From assembly GCA_002428965.1 (NCBI GenBank), contig DIYI01000017.1:124001-188000 (forward strand): DNA of 64,000 nt, read 5' to 3'. This DNA comes from Jejuia sp. UBA6058 (GTDB lineage: Bacteria > Bacteroidota > Bacteroidia > Flavobacteriales > Flavobacteriaceae). The translations under genes were made by a program, and so were the position numbers. The notes beneath the pieces were generated by a model. That model was not told the origin of the DNA and made no database searches. It saw only the letters and a list, made by a program, of their open reading frames with translations. Below, in pieces: positions 8,640 to 16,524 of this stretch (position 1 is the first letter of the stretch; every line of letters begins with the position of its first letter).

Positions 8640-9737
8640 ATGAAGTCAAATTTTATTTTATGCCTAACCTTGGTATTAGGCTTTGGAATGTCCCAAGCAC
8701 AAAATTTACCTGCAAATCCTGATCCAGGAAAATGCTATGTAAAATGTATTACGAAAGATGAATTTAAAACTGTAGAAGAAACTATAGAAGTTTATCCTGC
8801 TTACTCTAAATTAGAAGTAGTACCTGCAACTTACAGAACTGTTGAGGAGCGTGTTTTAATTAAAGAAGCTTCTAAAAAATTCGTTTATGTTCCTGCAACA
8901 TACGAAACTATCGAAGTACCTTACATTAGTAAGGAAGGAAGAACTGATTTAAATATCATTCCAGCTTCTTTTGGATCTGACTCAAGAACTTTTGAAACCT
9001 ATCCTAAAACTTCAGGATGGGAATACAGAGAAACTGCTTGTGATTCACCTAACAAAGAAGACTGTATGGTAGCATGTTTTGTAGAGTATCCTGCGCAGTT
9101 CAGGGATGTAAGTTTCACAACTTTATCTAGCGATGCTTCGACTAGTAATGTACCAGTTCCTGAGCGTGGAACAACTTACAAGAAACGTGTAATTAAGACT
9201 CCAGCTAGAATGGATGAAATTGAAATTCCTGCTGAGTACAAAACTATCAAGCGTCAAGTATTAGCAACTCCAGCAACTACTAAAAGTGTTACTATTCCTG
9301 CTAAAAACAAAACTGTTACCAGAACTGTTTTAGCGAAAAAAGGCGGCTTAACAACCTGGGAAGAAGTAGATTGTGGATTATTAAATGCTAATGTGTTACC
9401 TATTTTCTACGAATTAGGTAGTGCGCGCATTACTCCTGCTTCTAAAAAGATTATTGATGAAACGCTATTACCATTATTAAATAGTAAGCCTGTTAGTATT
9501 GAATTGATGTCTCACACTGATTCTAGAGGTAACGATGATTTCAACATGTCTTTATCACAACAACGTGCTAACTCTGTAGTGAACTACTTGGTCTCTAAAG
9601 GTATTTCTAGAAGTAGACTATCTGGTAAAGGATATGGAGAATCAAGATTAGTAAATCGTTGTTCTAATGGTGTGGATTGTTCTGAATCTGAACACCAAAA
9701 GAACCGTAGAACTGAATTTAGAGTTATAGGAAACTAA
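8640..9737 (+). CDS. OmpA-family envelope protein with N-terminal repeats
   Basis: 365 residues: signal peptide (cleavage after GMSQA, residue 20), a central region of repeated short units of the type V-P-A-T-Y-x-T-V/I-E/K (residues about 55-230), and a C-terminal OmpA/MotB peptidoglycan-binding domain (255-365). In the OmpA domain HTDSRGND and NRRTEFRV carry the Asp and Arg that hold diaminopimelate. There is no 8-strand barrel, so this is probably a periplasmic or outer-membrane-attached wall linker. Own leader of 147 bases with inverted repeats and a strong terminator behind it: a monocistronic, probably abundant product. Confidence 0.85.
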   Translation: MKSNFILCLTLVLGFGMSQAQNLPANPDPGKCYVKCITKDEFKTVEETIEVYPAYSKLEVVPATYRTVEERVLIKEASKKFVYVPATYETIEVPYISKEGRTDLNIIPASFGSDSRTFETYPKTSGWEYRETACDSPNKEDCMVACFVEYPAQFRDVSFTTLSSDASTSNVPVPERGTTYKKRVIKTPARMDEIEIPAEYKTIKRQVLATPATTKSVTIPAKNKTVTRTVLAKKGGLTTWEEVDCGLLNANVLPIFYELGSARITPASKKIIDETLLPLLNSKPVSIELMSHTDSRGNDDFNMSLSQQRANSVVNYLVSKGISRSRLSGKGYGESRLVNRCSNGVDCSESEHQKNRRTEFRVIGN

Positions 9738-9760
9738 ACCTAAATTTTCAATTAACACTG

Positions 9761-9789
9761 AAAAAGACGTCTCTTATGGCGTCTTTTTT
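9761..9789 (+). terminator. Intrinsic terminator of the OmpA-like gene
   Basis: Nine-base stem AAAAAGACG (9761-9769) with CGTCTTTTT (9780-9788), 10-base loop, ending in a T run. The left A run lets it also work for the convergent minus-strand gene, whose last codons lie inside it. Confidence 0.85.
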
Positions 9790-10907
9790 GTTATAACATA
9801 ATTTGGGTAATTATCTACACGTTTTTCTATCTTAATACCGTAAGTATCATTTAAACTGGAAGTCATTAATTCAAAATACTTATAATGAATATCCCAGTCG
9901 TGCAGTTCGTTTGCGAGATTATGATGATTAGTAACTATTGGTATGCTCAACAAGTTTGCAAGCTGATAATTAACTTGGTTTAGAGATACATTATCCGCTT
10001 TAATATCAGAATCTCCTATTAGGAAATCAGGACTATCATTACCCCAATCAATTTGATTCACATCCCAAAAACTTGGAGAAGTAATATTAAAAAATAAAAC
10101 TTCACCTTTTTTATTTTCAGCTTTCTGTTGAAGTTCTAAACTATTTAGTATTGCCTGAGTTTTGTTTTCATAAGCATCAGAATCATACTTAAATCGTACC
10201 TTATAACTCTTTTGAAGTAAAGAAGGTAAAGTTATTTGTTTGTGAAATACGTTATTTGTGTACGCTAAAATATCCTTTAAATTCCCTGAAAGTTCAAGAT
10301 GTTCTGATTTTTTTTCGATAATAAATGTTGTCGCATTGTCTTTGAGTTTTACAATATCAAAATCAGTATTCATACCAACCACCTTTGCTGTGTGAACTAG
10401 CTTTAAGGTTTGTAAATTATACATTTTATCCACACTAAGTGTCTTCTTGTTAGTACTTAAATATCCGTCTAAATGATATGTTTTGAAATCTGCTGGATGG
10501 CCTTCCCAAAGCTTTTCTCCCTTGGCATTAAATAAAATTCCATAAGGTAGACTTGCTATATTATATTTTGAAAACGTTTCTCCTTGATAATCAATCGCTA
10601 CGGCTAATTCTATGTTGTATTTTTTCATGAAACGCTTTACGATATCTGGATTTTCCTGACTTAAGGACATGATATGAAATCCACTAGGATACTGCCGTTG
10701 TAACGAAGTTAAATACTTGGATGCATGAATACATGGTCCACACCAAGTGGCCCAAAAGTCAACAAAATACAGTTTGTTTTCATTGTTAGTAGTAAGCTGG
10801 GAGTCTTGAATATTTTCGGAAATCTTTATCTGACCGAAAAATAGATTCGGAAGAGACCATAAGATTACAAGAAGCACTAAACTTCTTAGTTTTAATTTCA
10901 AATACAT
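9774..10907 (-). CDS. Exported thioredoxin-fold protein with a C-terminal extension
   Basis: 377 residues. Signal peptide/anchor at residues 5-25, then a TlpA/thioredoxin domain (35-145) with active site Cys56-Gly-Pro-Cys59 in FWATWCGPC and a cis-Pro in IASLPYG. The remaining 220 residues are not thioredoxin. Their end (ELMTSSLNDTYGIKIEKR ... YVITKK) recalls the end of DUF3738/TIGR03435 proteins, which are often fused to such domains; this is a tentative resemblance. Likely a periplasmic disulfide/thiol oxidoreductase. Monocistronic, convergent with the OmpA-like gene. Confidence 0.75.
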   Translation of the reverse strand: MYLKLKLRSLVLLVILWSLPNLFFGQIKISENIQDSQLTTNNENKLYFVDFWATWCGPCIHASKYLTSLQRQYPSGFHIMSLSQENPDIVKRFMKKYNIELAVAIDYQGETFSKYNIASLPYGILFNAKGEKLWEGHPADFKTYHLDGYLSTNKKTLSVDKMYNLQTLKLVHTAKVVGMNTDFDIVKLKDNATTFIIEKKSEHLELSGNLKDILAYTNNVFHKQITLPSLLQKSYKVRFKYDSDAYENKTQAILNSLELQQKAENKKGEVLFFNITSPSFWDVNQIDWGNDSPDFLIGDSDIKADNVSLNQVNYQLANLLSIPIVTNHHNLANELHDWDIHYKYFELMTSSLNDTYGIKIEKRVDNYPNYVITKKTP

Positions 10908-11081
10908 AATAAAGTTTCTAAAGCAGTAATAACAATTATTGTGCTAGAATAGTATTTGGTTGGTATTAAACGCAAAATATAAAAAATATCTAAATAACAG
11001 TGACGCTTTAATATTTCTGGTGTCTTAAAATTAAGAAGAGAAATCATTTTTAATCGAGGAATTAATCTGATCTTCCCATAA

Positions 11082-11121
11082 GGCATCCGAAATACGTATT
11101 TTAGGATGTCTTGTTTTTTAA
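11082..11121. promoter_or_regulatory. Hairpin with nested palindrome between divergent genes
   Basis: GGCATCC (11082-11088) pairs with GGATGTC (11104-11110; one G-T), enclosing the perfect 12-bp palindrome AAATACGTATTT (11090-11101); TTGTTTTTT follows at 11111-11119. It looks like an intrinsic terminator on the plus strand, yet no plus-strand gene precedes it: it lies in a 247-base gap between the minus gene starting at 10907 and the plus gene at 11155. It may be an operator or the end of a short RNA. A TATTTTTG box (11129-11136) follows. Confidence 0.4.
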
Positions 11122-11154
11122 TATTCCTTATTTTTGAAATAAAACCCAAATACT

Positions 11155-11868
11155 ATGGTACGCAAAATACTTTCTGTTTTTTTAGTTTTTAACCTTGTGG
11201 CCTGTGCAGAGTTACAAGGTGTTATTGACCAATTACCACAAGGTGGTGTGCTTTCAGAGGCTGAAATAGGTTCTGGTTTGAGACAAGCTCTGGATTTCGG
11301 CATTGACAAACAAGTAACAAAGCTTACTCAAAAAGACGGTTTTTTTAAAAATGAATTGGTAAAGATTCTATTGCCAGAAGAATTAAGAAAAGTTGATAAA
11401 GCTTTAAGAGATATTGGCTTAAGCAATTTAGCTGATGAAGGTTTAAAAGTACTCAATAGAGCTGCTGAAGATGCTGTAAAGGAGGCAACTCCTATTTTTG
11501 TGGATGCTGTGAAAGGTATAACATTTGCTGATGCGAAAAATATTTTATTGGGAAATGACGATGCTGCAACGCAATACCTAACCTCAAGAACACAATCAGC
11601 ATTGTATTCAAAATTTAATCCTGTGATTAAAAATTCATTTGCTAAAGTTGGAGCGGATGATATTTGGAATAATTTGATAAATAAATACAACGGTCTACCC
11701 TTTACCAATGATGTAAATCCTGATTTAACAGATTATGTTACGAATGAAGCTTTAAAAGGTGTTTACACCATGATTGCTGTTGAAGAGAAAGAAATACGAA
11801 CCAAGATAGGATCTAGAACTACAGATTTATTGAAACGAGTTTTTGCACTACAAGACAAACAATCTTAA
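11155..11868 (+). CDS. DUF4197 lipoprotein
   Basis: 237 residues. Lipoprotein signal with lipobox LVAC (Cys17). The mature part is an all-helical DUF4197 protein: LSEAEIGSGLRQALDFGIDK after the anchor, then LPEELRKVDKALRDIG and FADAKNILLGNDDAATQYL, which are hallmark segments of the family. Function of DUF4197 is unknown; members are found in the envelope of Gram-negative bacteria. A TATTTTTG candidate -7 box lies 19 bases before the ATG. Ends in a clear terminator. Confidence 0.85.
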   Translation: MVRKILSVFLVFNLVACAELQGVIDQLPQGGVLSEAEIGSGLRQALDFGIDKQVTKLTQKDGFFKNELVKILLPEELRKVDKALRDIGLSNLADEGLKVLNRAAEDAVKEATPIFVDAVKGITFADAKNILLGNDDAATQYLTSRTQSALYSKFNPVIKNSFAKVGADDIWNNLINKYNGLPFTNDVNPDLTDYVTNEALKGVYTMIAVEEKEIRTKIGSRTTDLLKRVFALQDKQS

Positions 11869-11878
11869 TATATGTTGA

Positions 11879-11905
11879 AGCCGAATAAAATTATTCGGCT
11901 TTTTT
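11879..11905 (+). terminator. Intrinsic terminator of the DUF4197 gene
   Basis: AGCCGAATAA (11879-11888) pairs with TTATTCGGCT (11891-11900), followed by five more T. It overlaps the last codons of the convergent gene ending at 11891. Confidence 0.85.
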
Positions 11906-12391
11906 ATACAACCCATCAAAAGCAACAGTTATATCTTTATCATTCGTAATGGTTTCCCAATATTGACGCACGGAGCCGTCATCATTCAGTGTCCAAGTTA
12001 CTTTATGATAATACGATTCTCCTTTTTGGTTTTTAGCTACATCAGTCTTTAAAATCATTTGGTTTCCTTCTCTATTTCCTTTTAAATGTAAACTCCCGCC
12101 TTGGTTATCCACCCAAATTTGTTCCCATCGTTTTTTGCTATAATTATAGAAATTAGTGCTTGTACCGGTTAAATTTCCTTTAGCACTTGTCCAATTTTCT
12201 CGTAGAACACAATTGCTTTGAATTTTATCAATAATATTTTTGCCTGCTAAAGTTCCATCAGGATTAGTGACCGTCCAAGTTCCTTTCCAAAAATCAAACT
12301 CGGCATGCTTTTCAGTACAGCAATTGCATTTTTTATCTTGTGCCACTAGCGATAAGCTAATCAAACAGAACAATAGTAAAAATTTATTCAT
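11891..12391 (-). CDS. Secreted DUF1579-like beta-barrel protein
   Basis: 166 residues with a signal peptide (cleavage after SLVAQ, about residue 18). EFDFWKGTWTV near residue 31 and later strands (FYNYSKKRWEQIWVD, YYHKVTWTLNDDGSVRQYWE) are typical of DUF1579/nitrobindin-like ten-strand barrels. A CNCC cluster follows the signal peptide (residues 23-26). Function unknown; periplasmic. Monocistronic. Confidence 0.65.
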   Translation of the reverse strand: MNKFLLLFCLISLSLVAQDKKCNCCTEKHAEFDFWKGTWTVTNPDGTLAGKNIIDKIQSNCVLRENWTSAKGNLTGTSTNFYNYSKKRWEQIWVDNQGGSLHLKGNREGNQMILKTDVAKNQKGESYYHKVTWTLNDDGSVRQYWETITNDKDITVAFDGLYKKAE

Positions 12392-12550
12392 AACTTATTG
12401 AATTTCAAATTAATTCATTAAATTTAAAGAAGTTTAATATTTATCAATTGAATATTAACACAACATTATTAGTTATGTAATAAGGCTGATTATGTTGCTG
12501 AAAAGGTTTATTTCCAATAAGACCAATAATTATCAACTTTTGAAAAGATA

Positions 12551-12754
12551 ATGCAAATGGATTATTTAGATTCCATAACAGAAAATCAAATTGAGCTCAT
12601 AAAGCAATACAAAACCCTTGTTGAGCGGGCATATAATTTGAGGCAAACTGATGCACCACTAAGTGACTTTTCAGAATATGAAGCTATTAAGCTTTTGGAT
12701 AAACTAAACAAGTTGAGATATCTCTACAGAGATCATCAACAAACCGCAGTATAA
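12551..12754 (+). CDS. Small hypothetical protein (67 aa)
   Basis: Soluble, helical, charged: ITENQIELIKQYKTLVERAY and YEAIKLLDKLNKLRYLYRDH look like two helices joined by an acidic turn. Start ATG at 12551 (a second ATG two codons later). No family recognised. Codon use matches neighbours, so I think it is real. Confidence 0.55.
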   Translation: MQMDYLDSITENQIELIKQYKTLVERAYNLRQTDAPLSDFSEYEAIKLLDKLNKLRYLYRDHQQTAV

Positions 12755-12828
12755 GTTTAGCATTTCCTTAACGTTCGCATTACATCCATATCATAAAATC
12801 CCTCGTAATTTATTTAAAACAAGTTATT

Positions 12829-12975
12829 ATGAGTCCACATTTTTGTAAAGTTGGAAAAATCAAACCAGACGTTAGCAAATTTGTTAGCGTGAAAGAGTTG
12901 GAAAGAAGAATTAAGAATTTTGTTGATGATATCAGCAAAGTTGAATTTTCTAAAGATGCTCATGGAGCTGTCTAA
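12829..12975 (+). CDS. Possible small protein (48 aa)
   Basis: ATG at 12829 after an A-rich leader, TAA at 12973-12975; reads MSPHFCKVGKIKPDVSKF... with a helical, charged second half (VKELERRIKNFVDDISKVEF). Its last 26 bases overlap the convergent gene ending at 12950. It follows the 67-residue gene by 74 bases on the same strand. The amino-acid mix is protein-like rather than random, but there is no family match to rely on. Confidence 0.4.
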   Translation: MSPHFCKVGKIKPDVSKFVSVKELERRIKNFVDDISKVEFSKDAHGAV

Positions 12976-13735
12976 AATATTGAAATGCTTTAGTTAGTCT
13001 TGAACCGTACCAGGAGAACATTTCCCCATCTACTAAAAGTATCTTCGCTTTTGGGTAAAATTCTTTGAGCTCTTTTTTATGCGCTTCTTTAAAAGGAAAA
13101 GGCTCGCTAGACAACAGTACCAATTCCACGTTTTTATCTTTTTCTAAGCCAATCTCTGGATAGCGTTCACTTTTAATAAGGTTTTCAAACCTATTCAAAC
13201 TCATCAAGTAATCAATAAACGTTTCTTTTCCTGCAACCATCCATGGGTTTTTCCAAATGAAGTATAGTGTTTTAAGGCCTGGTTTGTTTTCAACAAAGGT
13301 TTTAAAACTATCAGCTTCAAAAGTTATCTTGTCTATAAGTTGCTGCGCTTTTTTAGTTGTATTAAATAATTCTCCGTATTGCCCAATTAATTCTAAACTA
13401 TCGTCAAGTGTGGAAATATCAGAAACATGAACGGCAGCAACACTTTCACAGTCAAGAACAATATCTTTAGTGTTCTCTTCCTTATTGCATAAAATTATAT
13501 CTGGTTTAAGCGCTTTAATTCTATCTATATGAATAGCTTTTGTACCACCAACTATCTTTTTTTTTGACTTTATGTACGTTGGGTGAACACAAAACTTAGT
13601 TAAGCCAACTACATTTTCTTCTAACCCTAAATCACATAATAATTCGCTTTGACTGGGCACTAAAGAAACAATTCGCTTTGGGGAAGCCTCAAAACGAATT
13701 GTTCTATTTAACTGATCTTTAATTTCAATTCCCAT
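12950..13735 (-). CDS. Helical-backbone metal receptor (BtuF/FecB-like), no signal peptide
   Basis: 261 residues of the class III periplasmic binding fold: PKRIVSLVPSQSELLCDLG opening, VVGLTKFCVHP, the central IDRIKALKPDIILCNKEEN strand-helix and a C-terminal LLVDGEMFSWYGSRLTKAF. This is the BtuF/vitamin B12 or iron-chelate receptor family. Unlike a periplasmic receptor, it starts directly with MGIEIKDQ and has no signal peptide, and no ABC permease or ATPase is adjacent. It may therefore be a cytoplasmic cobamide or metal-complex binder; icmF (B12-dependent) lies 5 kb away but a link is speculation. Only 2 bases separate it from the MATE gene upstream: same operon. Confidence 0.8.
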   Translation of the reverse strand: MGIEIKDQLNRTIRFEASPKRIVSLVPSQSELLCDLGLEENVVGLTKFCVHPTYIKSKKKIVGGTKAIHIDRIKALKPDIILCNKEENTKDIVLDCESVAAVHVSDISTLDDSLELIGQYGELFNTTKKAQQLIDKITFEADSFKTFVENKPGLKTLYFIWKNPWMVAGKETFIDYLMSLNRFENLIKSERYPEIGLEKDKNVELVLLSSEPFPFKEAHKKELKEFYPKAKILLVDGEMFSWYGSRLTKAFQYFRQLHEHL

Positions 13736-13737
13736 AT

Positions 13738-15150
13738 TTAAACCTTAACAGCTTTCCATTTTCCTTTTTTAAACCAAATGATGGCAATTACGGCAATAAG
13801 GACTTCTGCTAATGTAATCGCCCAAAATACACCTGAAGGTCCAAAATCAAGTGTAATAGCCATAACATACGCAAATGGTAATTGTAATAGCCAAAAACAG
13901 ACAAAATTTATATATGTTGGGGTTTTCGTGTCACCTGCGCCATTAAAGGCATTTACTACTACCATACCATAAGCATAAAAGATATAACCTGCGGCAAGCA
14001 CTCTTAAACACAAGCTACCATATTTAACCACATCAGGCGTATCATTAAATAATACAATAATTTGTGGTGCAAAAACTAAGTATATTATGGAAACAATTCC
14101 CATGAAAATGGCGCAATACTTACTTGTTTTCCAAACAGATTTCTCTGCTCTATCTGGTTTTTGTGCACCAAGATTCTGTCCTACCAAAGTTGCGGCAGCA
14201 TTACTCATGCCCCAAGCTGGCATTAATGTGAACATCATCACCCGAATGGCAATAGTATATCCTGCCAATACTTCACTGCCAAACTCACTCATAATTCGCA
14301 TTAAAAATACCCATGAAGATGTGCCAATCAAAAACTGTCCTATACCTCCAAGAGACACTTTAATTAAATTCAGCATCACCCCAAATTGTAGTACTAAATC
14401 CTTAACTGCGATTTTTATTTTGCTGTATCCAATAAACAACACAGCTAATTGAAATACAACCGCTGTTCCTCTACCAATAGTTGTAGCAATAGCGGCACCT
14501 TCTACCCCAAACGCAGGAATAGGCCCTAGTCCAAAAATAAAAATGGGATCTAGAATGATGTTCAATCCGTTAGATAAAACGAGTGTCCACATAGCAACGG
14601 ATGCGTCACCAGCTCCCCTAAAAATTGCATTTATCAAAAACAGTAGCATTATGGTTACATTCCCACCAAGGAGGATTTTAGTGTAACCATAACCTTCAGC
14701 AATTAAATCAGGTTCACCACCCATCAAACCCAAAATCTCTTTAGGATATAAGATCCCAATAACGCTAATAATAGCTGCAACAGCTATTCCAAGAAAAATA
14801 ACTTGTACCGCAGCATTTGATGCACCTTGTATATCTTTTTCCCCAACCCGTCTTGCCACAATCGCGGTGGCAGCCATACTTAAACCAATGGCAACGGCAT
14901 ATACCAGTGTGATAACAGATTCCGTTAGGCCTATAGTTGCCACGGCATTAACGCTTACTTGAGAGACAAACATAATGTCTACCAAGGCAAAAATAGATTC
15001 CATGAGCATTTCAAGAATCATAGGGATGGATAACATGAAAACAGCACGCCTAATGCTCCCAGAGGTAAATTCTTGTTCTTTGCCCGTTACAGCAATTTTA
15101 AAATAATTGAGGAATTGCTTGAATGTAATTTTATTTGATGTTGATTGCAT
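13738..15150 (-). CDS. MATE-family multidrug/cation antiporter
   Basis: 470 residues from the ATG at 15150. The frame is open to 15273, but the extra 41 residues are not membrane-like and lack family similarity, so the inner start MQSTSNK is chosen. About 12 membrane segments in two MATE halves: MLSIPMILEMLMESIFALVD in helix 1, the RRVGEKDIQGA loop, FRGAGDASVAMW and the matching FNGAGDTKTPTY of the second half. MATE proteins export drugs or organic cations using Na+ or H+. Together with the downstream metal-receptor-like gene it forms a two-gene operon. Confidence 0.93.
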   Translation of the reverse strand: MQSTSNKITFKQFLNYFKIAVTGKEQEFTSGSIRRAVFMLSIPMILEMLMESIFALVDIMFVSQVSVNAVATIGLTESVITLVYAVAIGLSMAATAIVARRVGEKDIQGASNAAVQVIFLGIAVAAIISVIGILYPKEILGLMGGEPDLIAEGYGYTKILLGGNVTIMLLFLINAIFRGAGDASVAMWTLVLSNGLNIILDPIFIFGLGPIPAFGVEGAAIATTIGRGTAVVFQLAVLFIGYSKIKIAVKDLVLQFGVMLNLIKVSLGGIGQFLIGTSSWVFLMRIMSEFGSEVLAGYTIAIRVMMFTLMPAWGMSNAAATLVGQNLGAQKPDRAEKSVWKTSKYCAIFMGIVSIIYLVFAPQIIVLFNDTPDVVKYGSLCLRVLAAGYIFYAYGMVVVNAFNGAGDTKTPTYINFVCFWLLQLPFAYVMAITLDFGPSGVFWAITLAEVLIAVIAIIWFKKGKWKAVKV

Positions 15151-15346
15151 TTTGAAATTTTTAAAAACAGAAACTAGACTTAACATGAATACTAAGTCTT
15201 TTTTAAAATCGAGGTGAATTCTCGAAACAGCCGGAGGTAAGCTTATACAATCATAAGTAACAAAGATGTACAATTAAATTCTATTTACAAAATAATTTCT
15301 TTAGGTGATTTTCTGGGGTTACCATATATTCGCTAAAATTTTTGAT

Positions 15347-16006
15347 ATGCTTAAAGCTGTGATTTTTGATATGGATGGTGTGATTATTAATAGTGAACCT
15401 ATGCATCACAAGGCCTATCATGATATGTTTGATGAAGTGGGCATTCAAGTTTCAAAAGAAATGTATGAATCTTTCACAGGTCAATCTACAATAAACATTT
15501 GCAAAAGATTGTGTGAGCATTTCAATTTGAGTGAATCACCCGAAGCACTCGTAGCATTAAAACGCAAACATTATAAGCAGTTTTTTGATACTGACTCTAG
15601 CCTAGGTTTGATTGACGGAGTTTTAAATTTGATTAAAAATTATCACGAAAGTGGATTAACCTTAGTTTTGGGATCTTCCGCATCTATGAGTGGTATAAAC
15701 ATGATATTTGAACGCTTTAATTTAAACAAATACTTTAAATCAAAATTGAGTGGTGCAGACTTAAAACAATCTAAACCGCATCCTGAAATTTTCATCAAAG
15801 CAGCTGAAGCTACAGGGTTTAAAAAGGAAGAATGTTTGGTGATTGAAGATTCCACCAACGGCATAGAGGCTGCAAAATCAGCTGGTATATTTTGTGTTGG
15901 TTATGATAGCTTTCATTCTAAAAATCAAGATTATTCCAAAGCAGATATACTCATAAATGATTTTAAAGACATTTATTTTGATAAGCTTCAAGCTGTTTTT
16001 AATTGA
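15347..16006 (+). CDS. HAD-family phosphatase/phosphomutase (beta-phosphoglucomutase-like)
   Basis: 219 residues from the ATG at 15347; a GTG at 15305 would add 14 unlikely residues before the FDMDGV motif. HAD motifs: nucleophile and acid/base Asp in VIFDMDGVI (residues 4-12), Ser/Thr in VLGSSAS (about 107-113), Lys in SKPHPEIF, and the metal Asp pair in VIEDSTNGIEAA. The helical cap follows motif I, so this is subfamily I, beta-PGM/phosphatase branch. It acts on a sugar phosphate or similar small phosphoester; exact substrate unknown. Convergent with mscL. Confidence 0.85.
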   Translation: MLKAVIFDMDGVIINSEPMHHKAYHDMFDEVGIQVSKEMYESFTGQSTINICKRLCEHFNLSESPEALVALKRKHYKQFFDTDSSLGLIDGVLNLIKNYHESGLTLVLGSSASMSGINMIFERFNLNKYFKSKLSGADLKQSKPHPEIFIKAAEATGFKKEECLVIEDSTNGIEAAKSAGIFCVGYDSFHSKNQDYSKADILINDFKDIYFDKLQAVFN

Positions 16007-16014
16007 TACATCTC

Positions 16015-16455
16015 TTATTTTGACTTTAAAAGGGCATTTTGCTCTTCCATCAATTTAGTCAGTTTATCCAACAACTCAATATCTTTTGGCGTTACCACAG
16101 TCTCATCAGTTGTGTCTTGGGCTTTCTTTTTAAGGCGATTCATAAATTTGACCACTATGAATACCGTAAACCCAATAATTAAGAAATCTAAAAACACTTC
16201 ACCTAAAGCACCGTAACCAATCGCAACTTCGTCTTTTAAAGTTGTCCCATCAGTATTCAAAACAGCATCTCTTAAAATGACTTTTTTATCCTGAAAATTG
16301 AGACCATCGGTCAATAAAGACAATGGTGGTAACATCACTTGTTTCACCAAAACATCAATCACTTTGTTGAACGCGGCTCCGATAATAATACCAATAGCCA
16401 TATCCATCATATTACCTTTAACAGCAAATTCCTTAAATTCTTTGAATAGTTTCAT
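16015..16455 (-). CDS. mscL: Large-conductance mechanosensitive channel MscL
   Basis: 146 residues. N-terminal amphipathic helix FKEFKEFAVKGNMMDMAIGIIIGAAFNKVID leads into TM1, a periplasmic loop with VILRDAVLN, TM2 (FLDFLIIGFTVFIVVKFMNRL) and a charged cytoplasmic helix (ELLDKLTKLMEEQNALL). All hallmarks of MscL, the emergency osmotic release channel of the inner membrane, which works as a homopentamer. Confidence 0.97.
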   Translation of the reverse strand: MKLFKEFKEFAVKGNMMDMAIGIIIGAAFNKVIDVLVKQVMLPPLSLLTDGLNFQDKKVILRDAVLNTDGTTLKDEVAIGYGALGEVFLDFLIIGFTVFIVVKFMNRLKKKAQDTTDETVVTPKDIELLDKLTKLMEEQNALLKSK

Positions 16456-16524
16456 ATACTTCTAATTTAGAATAGCAAAATTAGAAGTTTAACCTTGAAA
16501 GATTAAATTGAGTATGAAAAAACA

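Noticed and set aside
10898..11149. 83-residue minus-strand frame in the gap upstream of the thioredoxin-fold gene
   Set aside because: Overlaps the signal-peptide start of that gene, has a biased and non-protein-like composition, and covers the palindromic hairpin region.
11118..11309. 63-residue minus-strand frame
   Set aside because: Antisense to the DUF4197 coding region; shadow of a well-supported gene.
15151..15273. N-terminal extension of the MATE protein
   Set aside because: Extra 41 residues do not resemble the family and the start at 15150 follows an A-rich leader.
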